From assembly GCA_038373885.1 (NCBI GenBank), contig JAWZYV010012525.1, positions 310,001-374,000 of the forward strand: 64,000 nucleotides of DNA. Direction: 5' to 3'. The position numbers and the translations under genes were made by a program. The DNA is from Cheiracanthium punctorium (Eukaryota; Arthropoda; Arachnida; Araneae; Cheiracanthiidae). Positions 47,613-56,764 of the stretch are shown in pieces (the stretch's first letter is position 1; each line of letters starts with the position of its first letter). The notes beneath the pieces were generated by a model, which did not search any database, had not been told where the DNA came from, and saw only the letters and a list, made by a program, of their open reading frames with translations.

Positions 47613-47984
47613 TCAGATTACTTAACACAAAATTTGTGTTAAGTAAGTAAACCCATTCTATATTTCCAAATATGGAAATTCTTCAAAATAAAATACAATT
47701 ATACTACGAAATTGATTTCAAAATCAGTCGTTTGTCTCGATTTTGGCCAGCAGTATTGCTCAACGATGAGTGTTGCGATATTGAAAGTTTTAAAACGTGT
47801 CCTGCTTTTAAGTTTATATTATGCTTATTTTCCTATTAGTAGAGTCTATAAATCACACATAACATTATTTAAATTTTGATTCATCCCATGGAAAAATAAA
47901 AGAAACTTATCAGCATCGCCCATACTTATCGATCTGGCGTGACAACAGTCACTTCAAACTTTAGTCATAGCCGCCCGAGGCAAT

Positions 47985-48048
47985 AATGGCCGAGTGGTTA
48001 GCACGCATTCCTTCCAGCCTAAAGTTCCCGGGATCGAACCCAGCCGTC
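47985..48048 (+). repeat. tRNA-like module in the right palindrome arm
   Basis: ATGGCCGAGTGGTTAGCACG is a strong box A match and CCCGGGATCGAACCCAG a box B match, close to a tRNA-Leu/Ser form. No acceptor stem closes, so it is a SINE-like promoter module and not a tRNA gene. The left arm has a different tRNA-like module in the same place. Confidence 0.55.
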
Positions 48049-48331
48049 GACGTTTGATGGAACAGATTAAAATAACTTAAAGTTTCAGCATAGAGGGGGA
48101 AAAAGCGCGGAAAAATGAAGTATGTGGGGCGCGTTAGCCAGCGGGCGCCCCGTGTATTTAGAAATTTTTTTTTAGGAAAATATTTTAAGCTTGAAATGTC
48201 AAGCTTAATGCAAGCTGGGCAAGTGTAAACTACAACACTTGATTCAAGCTTGCACTAAGCTTACACGCTTGAAATTTTCAAGCTTATTGACTTGATAAAT
48301 CAAGCTTGCTGCAAGTTTGCTGTGCTGTCTG

Positions 48332-50047
48332 GAAAGAAACTTACCCTTTCGTGGTACGGACGAAAAACTGTTCAGTGAAAGTAACGGAAATTTTTTGGGT
48401 GTCGTTGAACTGATGGCTAAATTTGATCCAGTATTGTCTGAAAATTTGAAAAGAATAACAAACTCAGAAATCCATGATACATATTTGGGAAATAGAATCC
48501 AGAATCAATTTATTGAATTAATAGCCCAAAAGGTTGTTCAGTCAATTTGCTTAAGAATTAAAGAATCTAAATATTATTCTGTAATTTTGGATTGTACACC
48601 AGATATAAGCCATCAAGAGCAAATGACAATGATTTTGCGATATGTTGACATTGACGAAGACATCAATATTTTTTTTAATGAGCGATTTGTAGGTTTTATC
48701 TCCTGAAGCGACTCTTCAGGTGCTAATCTTTGTGACGCTCTTCTGAAAAAACTCTCTGCTCTTGAACTTTCCATACATGACTCTCGTGGCCAGGGTTATG
48801 ACAATGTGGCCAATATGCGTGGAAAAAACAAAGGTGTCCAAGCTCGTATTTTATTAGAATTAAATGAAAAAGCTCTTTTTGTTCCTTGTGATTGCCACAA
48901 TTGGAATCTTGTATTGGGTGATATGGCACACTCATCAACACCTGCAATTACAACCCTACAACGTATTTACATTTTATTTTCTGCATCGACGAACAGATGG
49001 AGTATTTTAAAGAAACATGTCCAAAATTTAACCGTTAAGCCATTATCTGAAACCCGATGGGAATGCAGAATTGACAGCGTGCGAGCTATCCGTTTTCAGA
49101 GTGGTGACATATATGACGCACTAGTTGAAATATCTGAAACGTCGAATGAAGCAAAATGTTGAAGTGAAGCTTTATCCTTAGCAAATGAATTAAAAGAATA
49201 TAAATCTTTGGTATCACTTGTATTTGGTATGAAATATTATCGCAGTTCAACTTTGTCAGCAAAATATTTCAGAACAATGATTATTGATACTGCTTTGATA
49301 CATATTAAAAATACGATAGCCTTCTTAAAAAAATTTAAGAAAGATGGTTTTGAAAAAGCTAAAGAAGACGCCAAACTGTTAGCTGTAGAACTGAAAATTG
49401 ATGAAAATTGCATAAAATTTCCAGACATTGCATCAATACGTCGGAGAAAAGTTAAAAAGCAGTTTTCGTATGAAGCTGAAGACGAGCCAGTGACTGCTCC
49501 CGAAAATAATTTTCGAATTAATTTCTTTAATGTTCTTTTGGATAATGCAGTGGTTTCAGTGGAAGAACGTTTTGATCAGTTAAATGTGTTTAAAGAAATA
49601 TTTGGATTTTTATTCAATTTCGCAGAACTTGATGAAGATAAAAATTTAAAAAATTCATGTCTAAATTTAGCAAGATTTATGGGAGATGTTAATGGAATAG
49701 AGCTTTTTACAGAGTTGAAAGTATTTTCAAGAACTATTTCCTTGAAAAATACTTCTACAATACTTATATTGAAACATATTACTCAAAATAGACTGCAAGA
49801 AGTGTTTCCGAATTTGACTATTGCCCTGCGCGTGTTATTAACTGTGCCAGTTACAGTGGCATCAGCTGAACGATCCTTCTCAAAATTGAAATTAATAAAA
49901 ACATACTTACGATCAACCATGTCACAAAATCGACTCAACTCAATGGCAATTATTTCAATCGAGAATGACTTGGTATCGAAAATTGACTTTTCCGACGTTA
50001 TAGATGATACTTTTGTTAATATAAAGTCCAGAAAAATTTTATTATAA
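48332..50047 (+). pseudogene. hAT transposase (ZMYM/TTF-type clade), two in-frame TGA codons
   Basis: The frame is continuous apart from TGA at about 48703 and 49160. Family marks in order are NLPFRGTDE, LMAKFDPVL, a first catalytic-type block VILDCTPDISHQEQMTMI, DSRGQGYDNVANMRG with the second acidic region, VPCDCHNWNLVLGDMA, FSASTNRWSILKKH and SETRWECR. The C-terminus has the dimerisation block SAERSFSKLKLIKTYLRSTM and ends at TAATAT after RKILL. The N-terminus is cut off where the palindrome ends at 48331, so the DNA-binding zinc finger is missing. It is much better preserved than the related copy at 27040-29806. The stops look like CGA-to-TGA mutations, which I infer from position only. 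Confidence 0.9.
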
Positions 50048-50825
50048 TATGTTAACCTTTTCGCCCCGGCTCACCCTTGAGAATTTTGTCCCAGAAAACG
50101 GCAGAATATTGAAGATTTCCTTTCTCTACTTTTCAGCTGAAGTGCACACCTTGTCTTTTGTATTGTCAACTGCTGGTAGGTGGGAGAAAATATGACTGGC
50201 CACACAAGTCCTCAAACAAAACGCAAATCTAGATGCCGAATCCCGCTCAACTGACTAGGGTCAGTTGTTAACCGGTAGTTAGACAACTGTCAACTACCAG
50301 TTTCTCCCCAGACAATTATCTACTAACACACCTGACCCACAGTATAAGAAAAGAAATTCTCGTCTTTAGAAATTCCATCAAGGGTGAAAGGATTTCCTGT
50401 CAAAAGAGAGGAAAGAAGTCTTGGGTAAGGCACTTCCACCAGCGCTGTTCTTCAGTCACTTCTTTTTTTTTTTTTTGGGGGGGGGGGTACAATTGTTGTA
50501 CCGCTTGAGTCAGAAAATTATTATAATCTTGTATTTTTCCCCTTAAAAATTTCGTATTTATATTGTTACGAATTTTCGGGGCAACCCGCTGCTCTGGGGC
50601 TTAAAATGGTTTAAAATTCGTATTCTACGCTTCAAATAGATAAATTTTGCTTTTTGTTGCATCAAAATCGGCCAATTAGAACCGGAGATACGGAGGTTTT
50701 GGTTTCCCATTCAAATATATGGGGTTTCTAGAAAACTCGAGAAATATTGGTCCTAGGCCTAGGGCTTAGATCTCTTCACTTTTGGGGACTTATTTTTGGC
50801 GCCAAATTTGGCGATATTTCGCCAA
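50048..50825. other. Spacer with T/G runs and a modular-repeat remnant
   Basis: A T-run and G-run lie at 50463-50488. TGTTACGAATTTTCGGGGCA near 50573 could be the start of an LTR, but no partner is visible. The last ~35 bases (GGCGCCAAATTTGGCGATAT) match the end of the GGCGA array at 47180. Confidence 0.4.
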
Positions 50826-52058
50826 AAGTGGACTGGGGAATGTGAGGACGCATTATACGAACTGAAGACGGCTTTAACATCTGCGCCGATCTTGTCGTAT
50901 CCTCACCCTGACAAGCCATTTATCCTGGACACAGATGCAAGTAAGGAGAGTGTCGGAGCAGTTTTGTCTCAGGAGATAGATGGCCAAGAACATGTGATTG
51001 CTTACTGGAGCAAATGCCTTTCGAAGGCAGAACGTAACTATTGTGTTACGAGAAAGGAACTTCTTGCTATCGTTAAGGCCGTGGAGCATTTCCATCATTA
51101 CTTGTACGGCCGAAAGTTCCTGCTCCGAACGGACCATGCCTCTTTAACCTGGCTTCTAAATTTCAAGAATCCAGAGGGCCAGATAGCCAGGTGGATACAG
51201 AGATTACAAGAATATGACATCGAGATACGTCATCGGAAAGGAGCATCTCATGGAAATGCAGATGCTTTGTCGAGGCCCTGCATAGACAGTTGTCGCTATT
51301 GCTCCAGGGCGGAGAAAAATTACCATCTGAAACATCCCGTTGTCCGCCAAGTTACATCATCGGCACCATCTCAAGATCCCTGGAGTGACGAAAATGTTCG
51401 GGCGGACCAGTTAGCTGATAGCGACATCAAACCTATTGTGGAGTTACTGGAGAAATCAAGCACTAAGCCCAGCTGGCAAGAAATATCATCTTGCAGTCCG
51501 GCAACAAAACAGTACTGGGCTTTATGGGATTCGCTTCGCCTGAGAAATGGAGTCCTGTATCGTAAATGGGAGTCGGACGACGTCAAGATGCTCCGATGGC
51601 AGTTAGTATTCTCTCGTTCGAGGATTCCGAAGGTTCTAGAAGAACTTCATAATTGCTTAACTGGAGGCCATTTTGGTGTAATGAAGACCCTGCAGAAAGT
51701 TCACGAGAGCTTCTACTGGGCTAGGGCTCGAGGCGATATCGAAAAGTGGTGTCAAGCTTGTGACGCCTGTGCCGCCCGTAAAGGCCCTAAGAAACGAAGC
51801 CGTGGAAGACTACATCGTTATAATGTAGGAGCGCCTTTTGAAAGGATTGCCCTTGACATCCTGGGACCTCTTCCGCGAACTTCGGATGGCAACAAATACA
51901 TCCTAGTTGTCATTGACTACTTCTCTAAATGGCCCGAAGCGTTTCCTATTCCCGATCAAGAAGCTACGACCGTAGAAGGTTTACAGAACCACGAGGATGC
52001 ATGTCTACCGCATGTTCACTATTTTCATCAGTGGTCCATCGCGAATCAAACTCTCTAA
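50826..52058 (+). pseudogene. Gypsy pol fragment: RNase H and integrase N-terminal part
   Basis: The open frame encodes the RNase H domain (LDTDASKESVGAVLS, AERNYCVTRKELLAIV, HGNADALSR), then the integrase zinc-binding region (GGHFGVMKTLQKV, CQACDAC) and the start of the integrase core (RIALDILGPLPRTSDG, DYFSKWPEAFPIP). It breaks off after DQEATTVE, before the second catalytic Asp. The sequence is close to the element at 17608-23570 but clearly a different copy. About 400 codons are free of stops. The first ten or so codons upstream (from 50796) belong to the GGCGA repeat. No LTR is attached, so it is a solo fragment. Confidence 0.9.
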
Positions 52059-52257
52059 GTGCAAGTAACTAATCTGACTGTAACAACTGGTGCAACTCTT
52101 TTCAACTTAATTTGCTTATAAAATGTCACTGGCTCAACCATGATAGATGGGAATTATTTATTGTAAAAACGGAAGAGATTGCAAGTGATGGGATTGTCTT
52201 CAAAACTATCGGTAAGTTAATTTTTAAAAATTCTTTTTGATATAGTTTATTGAGTAT

Positions 52258-52412
52258 AGGCATAACATACTATGGGCAAGAGGGGGCAGTTGCGCCCCCT
52301 CCCCTAAAATTCAAGGAAATTCAGAGATAACCCATTTCAAAACGATCGACAATACAAAAAATTTTCCACCCCCCCCCCCTCAATATTTCATGCCAGTTTA
52401 CGCCTATGTAAT
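52258..52412. mobile_element. hAT-like MITE, imperfect 8-bp duplication
   Basis: The left end TAGGCATAACATACTATGGG pairs imperfectly with the right end (ACATAGGCGTAAACTGGCAT on the other strand). The flanks ATTGAGTA and AATGAGTA differ by one base. The interior is G-rich on the left and C-rich on the right, as in other small hAT-like elements here. Confidence 0.55.
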
Positions 52413-53102
52413 GAGTATTCAGAGAATTAAATTCAATTAAATGAAATATTTTAATCTTTAATTTTCGGGTACTATCTGTAAAAATTGTTCTGTTATGTTT
52501 TTTAAGGTACTCTTGTTTTAAGCGGTCACACGTTTCGTTTAATTATATTTGAAAAGCTGCAGTTCCGTTGTTGTGTCTGCATTTAAGACCAGTGGCCTAA
52601 CTTAACATGCTCGCAGCCTGTATGCGAGTGGGCGTGAGGGTTTCCTGAGCAATATTCTGACTATAAGCTTCCGTTTTGTTTGAAGTTAGGGTCGTAAAAA
52701 TTTTCCAATCAATATTGCATGCTTAAAAGTTAGTTGATGAATGAACATTGTTAAAATTCTCAAAAAAGATATAGTTTCTTTATTTAATGTAGATGTGTCA
52801 TACAGATTGTACTTTCTGTTTTTTCTTAAGTTGTCCAATGCAAACTTATCGTCCCAAATGCATAATAAAGGCTGATTAATATTTGAAGTTGGTTCGAAAA
52901 AGCAAATAGTACAAAAACAATCTTGTGAAATAAAAAACATTATGTGCGTGCGTGGATAATTGTCTTAAACTACATAAGTAAAGTGAAGAACAATTTATAA
53001 GTACTTTATGACGGACAGATGACTCAATTTTAATTAAAATTTAATACCTTTTGAATTTCAGAATCACTAAACATGACGAATCCCAACCATAACTGGGTAA
53101 TA
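52413..53102. other. AT-rich spacer, no gene
   Basis: I see no repeat end or domain. The 84-codon open frame at 52686 (minus) has no recognisable feature. Confidence 0.5.
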
Positions 53103-53287
53103 TATATGGGTCATTCCACAAGAATCGGGTAACTTTAGAGGTGAATTTGAAACATACTACATTTATCTCAGATTAGAATTTTTTTGATAAAATCTATGAA
53201 AAATAAGTTAATTTTATTGTATTTGTACATGAACACTAAATTATTTGAACATTTTTGAAAAAATCGATTTTTTTCAAAAAGTAGATT

Positions 53288-54827
53288 CCAGGGAACTGAC
53301 ATGACTTCCAGGGGACTAACGGGAACAGGTGATTTCATTCTAGAATGAACTTTTTAATGAATAATGCTAATTTTTATTAATAATTAATAATAATTATCCA
53401 AAGAAGTAATAAAAACATGTTTTATACATAACCTCAATACATATATTTTCCTATTTAATCATCTTTAACTAATACATTTTAATTATTTATTGTAATTATA
53501 CTATTTAAAACATTTTTTAAACTTTAAATAAAACTTTTTTAAACAACTCATAAATTTAACATCAAAGCAAAAATAATAGTCATTACTTTTCGCAAACAGC
53601 AATAAATTTATTAAATGTATAAATGACTCTATTACGCTTGGTACTTGAAATAGGTATTGGTAATTTTTCCAATACATGCTCAAACGATATATCAGCTATA
53701 TCATTTTCATCTAATCGAAATAAAGTATTTTTATCATTACATTTTTTGAGCAATGTGACAGTCAACTTCTCTTCGTTTTCTTTAACATACGAACAAATTG
53801 CAACACTCCGGTATTCTTTATTTCTGACTAAAAATTTGACTAGGATAAAATCACCAACAGTGAACTTGATCTGTTGCTTACTTGTAGATTTTTTTACTTT
53901 GCTTCTCACATTTTTTTTTTTTTTCCAAATTTAATTGCTCCCTACTTGTAACTTTCACAAATTATAGGATCACAGAAACAACTCAATGACTTCATAATAT
54001 GACGATTAGGGTGTTGTACATCACCACAAATTTGATGTACCTTGAGTGTTCCTTGAAAGGAAATTTGCTTATTCTGGTTTTCGTTTATCAGATAATCCAT
54101 TGTTTTAATATCAACATCTTCAATAATAGAAATTTTTATTGCTGGGCATTTTTTATGTAATATGTCAGCAAATTCATGCAAATTCATTATATCACCTTTT
54201 TGAGCAATTACTTGGTCGGCAGTTCTTTTACAAGTTATCCAAGCAGTTACAAGCAGTATTCCAGATGGAAAACTGCCAGGGGACTGACGTTTTTACTATA
54301 AAACTCAAAAAATCTACTTATTGGAAGCAAATGCCATATTATTCTGTTCTAATATTAAATCTAGTAATAAAAAGACATTAAAATCAGCATACATCAATAA
54401 TAATTATTTATAAATTATTACTTACCAGGGGACTGACAAATTGAGTGTTAGCATTCTGTTTATTGACACAAGAATGGCGAAAAACATTGAATAAAAATGG
54501 CTGATGTATAAATAAAAGTCGTCAATGCCATCTTTATATGATAAATAAATATGAAACAGGCAATAAAGTTATCAACAATGGATAATATCAGAAATTTTTG
54601 GAATTTAACATGAGCCAGGGGACTGACGCGCAAAGTAGGGGTACACAACTTAAAATTGAAAAAAAATGATGAAAATTTTCAAAAAATCACATTACACACA
54701 TAACAAGTTATTGAATAACTATCTCAGAACACAACAACGATCATTTTTGTTGCCTAAATCGGTTAGTTAAAAAATGATTAGCACTTAACTCTTCACTTTT
54801 TCGAGTGGTACATGCCAGGGGACTGAT
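53288..54827 (+). repeat. Six same-direction copies of CCAGGGGACTGAC
   Basis: Copies start at 53288 (CCAGGGAACTGAC), 53308 (CCAGGGGACTAAC), 54276, 54425, 54615 (all exact) and 54815 (last base T). All lie inside the transposon at 53107-55008 and all read on the plus strand. Spacing in the right half is 149-200 bp. They could be protein-binding sites or remnants of tandem units. Confidence 0.85.
53583..54261 (-). pseudogene. Remains of an unnamed transposon-encoded protein (C-terminal part)
   Basis: On the minus strand the coding trace begins near 54261 and reads CKRTADQVIAQKGDI, then about 80 codons ending FQGTLKVHQICGDVQHPNRH and SLSCFCDPIICESY. A TAG and an indel in an A-run near 53915 follow. 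It resumes with FTVGDFILVKF and ends FEHVLEKLPIPIS plus a short tail. I recall similar strings (KRTADxLVAQG, then SCFC with Cys residues, then a VGDxVLVKF segment, then a KLPxP motif) in uncharacterised arthropod proteins, but cannot name the family. The N-terminal and presumed catalytic part is missing. Confidence that it was once coding is good; function is unknown. Confidence 0.6.
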
Positions 54828-55012
54828 TTTTTGGGGTTAAAAACCTAATTTTTAATAAAAAAAATTTCAAATTGCAAAATATTATACATGCTCCTAAACA
54901 GAATCAATGCTGTCTATAAATGGGCATTATTCAAAATTTAAAAATGTTGAATAGTAAATAAATTTTTTACAATTTCACGAAGTTACCCTATTCTTGTGGA
55001 ATGACCCATATA

Positions 55013-55195
55013 CATATGTGTGTGTATGTATGTATGTATGTGTATATATGTTTATATATAGGGGAAAGGGCCGCAACAATTGATCCTTGCACCGGGCCGC
55101 AAAAACTCCAGGCACGGCCCTGCTGTTATATGTGGAGAAAACCACCCAAAACTCTAGACCGTTCGATCGATTTCCGTGCGGGAGTCCGGTTAATA
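55013..55195 (-). repeat. TG/TA microsatellite, hAT-type right end and SINE fragment
   Basis: A TATG-rich microsatellite spans 55012-55060. CAGGCACGGCCCTG ends at 55122 and reads as a hAT right end without partner. On the minus strand 55133-55190 reads GAACGGTCTAGAGTTTTGGG and TGGTTTTCTCC, the core of the SINE subfamily at 42870. Confidence 0.5.
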
Positions 55196-55452
55196 ATTAC
55201 AAATGCAAAAATTAACGCAATTTGTGGATAATACAAAATATATTTAAAAAATTACAAAATATTCCTAGTAGGGTAGCCATTAGCGCACGTTGAAGAATTT
55301 CCGTCCATAGGGTATAATGTAAAAGAACATTCATTTGTAGCCCTGTCGAAAATATATAAGTCCTATACACAGAAAACTCTAAACATGTTGTGTGACGGCG
55401 ACCTATAATATACGTACCCAATTTAAACTTCTTCGAATTCGATATTTAGACA

Positions 55453-55686
55453 CTATAGTCTGTTCGCGGAAACGAGAGAACGAAAGTAAACAAACGGCTT
55501 ACCAAAGAATTACATTTTTTGGCACCAATCCCTAGTTTGGAATTAAGAAAGATTAAATTCTCCTAACAGCGTAAATGGAAATTCATACTGTGTTTGGCGC
55601 TTTGGCAAAATGTCAGTTGTTTACTCTTCGCCAGTTTGCACGTGCAATTGTTTAGTTTCGTTCTCTCGACTCTGCGAACATAGTTC
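55453..55686. mobile_element. MITE with CTATGTTCGC...GAGAGAACGAAA ends
   Basis: The left end has TTCGCGGAAACGAGAGAACG and AAAGTAAACAA; the right end carries the same blocks reversed (TTGTTTAGTTTCGTTCTCTC, CTCTGCGAACATAG). It interrupts a unit of the modular array; neighbouring units lack it. Flanking duplication is not clear; TA is possible. Confidence 0.65.
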
Positions 55687-56319
55687 CTTTTAATGATTTG
55701 AGTCCATAGGCCGTAATGTATAAGAATTATTTTTTGCAATCCCGTGAACAAACTCCACACACACAAAAATCTATTCAGGTCATGCTATCGTGATCTATAA
55801 TATACATACCCAATTTGTGCTCAATCGAATACGCACCTTTCAGACGCTAACGCACTTTCGAAATTTTCCGTCCATTGGCTCTAATGTAAAAGAAATCTTT
55901 TTCTTAGCCTTGTAAAAAAGACTATGAGTCCTATACATATCAAAATCGATACCGGTCTTGTGACGATGATCTATAACATATATACGAAATTTGAGCTCAA
56001 TCGAATGTACCGTTTAAACGCTAGCGCACTTTCAAGAATTTCTCCCCATATGCCATAATGTAAAAGAAATTTTTGTCTTAGCCCTGTAAAAAAACTGTAA
56101 GTGCTATACACAACAAAATCAATAACGGGTTTTGTGACGATGGTTTATGAGATATATACCAAATTTGAGCTCAATCGAATGCATTTTAGGAGCTATCTTG
56201 TTCACTCACATACATATATACATCTCTTAAAAATAGCAGAAATGTATTCAGAAGACCTCAAAATGTGTCAATACACCAAAATCTCATAGTCGAATTTTTT
56301 GTATGATTACAATATTTTC

Positions 56320-56492
56320 GGTATTTACGTATTATCCCGGCGATCCGCCAAGACGAGCGATTTTTTTGCCAAGAGAAATGACGTGCATATGAAATAATTA
56401 ATGTTTTTGAATATGATTGGCAACAGTTTGGCAACTCATTTGATGGAAAAATAATTTGGCGGGAATGACCGCCGGGAAAATACGTAAGTACC
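56320..56492. mobile_element. MITE, GGTACTTACGTATTATCCCGG family, copy 3
   Basis: The ends GGTATTTACGTATTATCCCGG and GCCGGGAAAATACGTAAGTACC are inverted repeats. ATATTTTC (left) and ATATTTTTC (right) look like an 8-9-bp duplication. The uninterrupted paralogue is at about 34826-34860. Confidence 0.8.
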
Positions 56493-56764
56493 ATATTTTT
56501 CTTACATGGTACATGCTCGGAAAGTAAAAATGAAGAATTGTTGAAATTTCTATATTATTTATCTTAATTTGCCTTTTTAAAAGAGCCTCCCGCTTCTTTA
56601 AGACTCTTAAATTAAGAGCAGTGTATAATCAGATTTCGGAAGCACATTAAGGGCAAGGTTGCCAATTCGGCTACTTTGTGGATAGATCTGTCTACTTTTT
56701 GCGGTTAAATCAGCCAATTTAGACACTTTGTGTTAGATCTTTGCAAGCTGGCAATACCGAAGTA

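Larger units (their letters stand above)
43384..48331. mobile_element. Large palindromic (foldback) element with AAGCTTGA-rich ends
   Basis: The outer end CAGACAGCACAGCAAACTTG at 43384 is matched in reverse by ...GCTGTGCTGTCTG ending near 48330. Matching continues inward: AAGCTTGA clusters, a tRNA-like module, CTTCAAACTTTAGTCATAG, TTGGCCAGCAGTATTGC, ACTTAACACAAATTTTGTGTTAAG, and a hAT-like GGGCCCTAAATTCTGTAGGC. The left arm is 43384 to about 44976, including a partial duplication of ~290 bp. The right arm is about 45108-45685 plus 47613-48331, split by a 1.9-kb insert. The centre is a ~130-bp unique spacer. I see no target duplication and no coding sequence of its own. Confidence 0.85.
53107..55008 (-). 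mobile_element. Unclassified DNA transposon with 29-bp inverted ends and dispersed CCAGGGGACTGAC motifs
   Basis: The ends TGGGTCATTCCACAAGAATC... and its complement match for 29 bases with one mismatch. TATA flanks both sides (53103-53106 and 55009-55012) and may be a 4-bp duplication. The interior holds protein remains on the minus strand (53583-54261) and six copies of a 13-bp motif, two near the left end and four in the right half. Length is 1.9 kb. I cannot place it in a named superfamily from sequence alone. Confidence 0.8.
55260..56530 (-). repeat. Modular repeat array, about four ~180-bp units
   Basis: In reverse orientation the units share ACATTA(T/C)(G/A)GCC(T/A)ATGG, a TACA(G/A)GGCTA block, ACC(G/A)(C/T)CGTC-type and GATTGAGCTCAAA blocks, as at 3511-3890. 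Units lie at about 55270-55450, 55690-55860, 55860-56030 and 56030-56190. The terminal stretch matching 3346-3420 in reverse is at 56262-56520. Two MITEs are inserted (55453 and 56320). Confidence 0.7.

Noticed and set aside
47985..48048. Functional tRNA gene
   Set aside because: Box A and box B are good, but the acceptor stem does not close and no terminator T-run follows at the right place. It lies in a repeated palindrome arm.
48700..49165. Selenocysteine or programmed readthrough at the two TGA codons of the hAT transposase
   Set aside because: There is no SECIS-like hairpin I can support, and the copy lacks its N-terminus. Ordinary decay explains both stops.
50573..50620. Start of an LTR (TGTTACGAATTTTCGG) for the Gypsy pol fragment
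   Set aside because: No matching second LTR, primer site or polypurine tract was found nearby. ACTGGTG after TGTAACA at about 52080 resembles an LTR-primer junction but is too short to trust.
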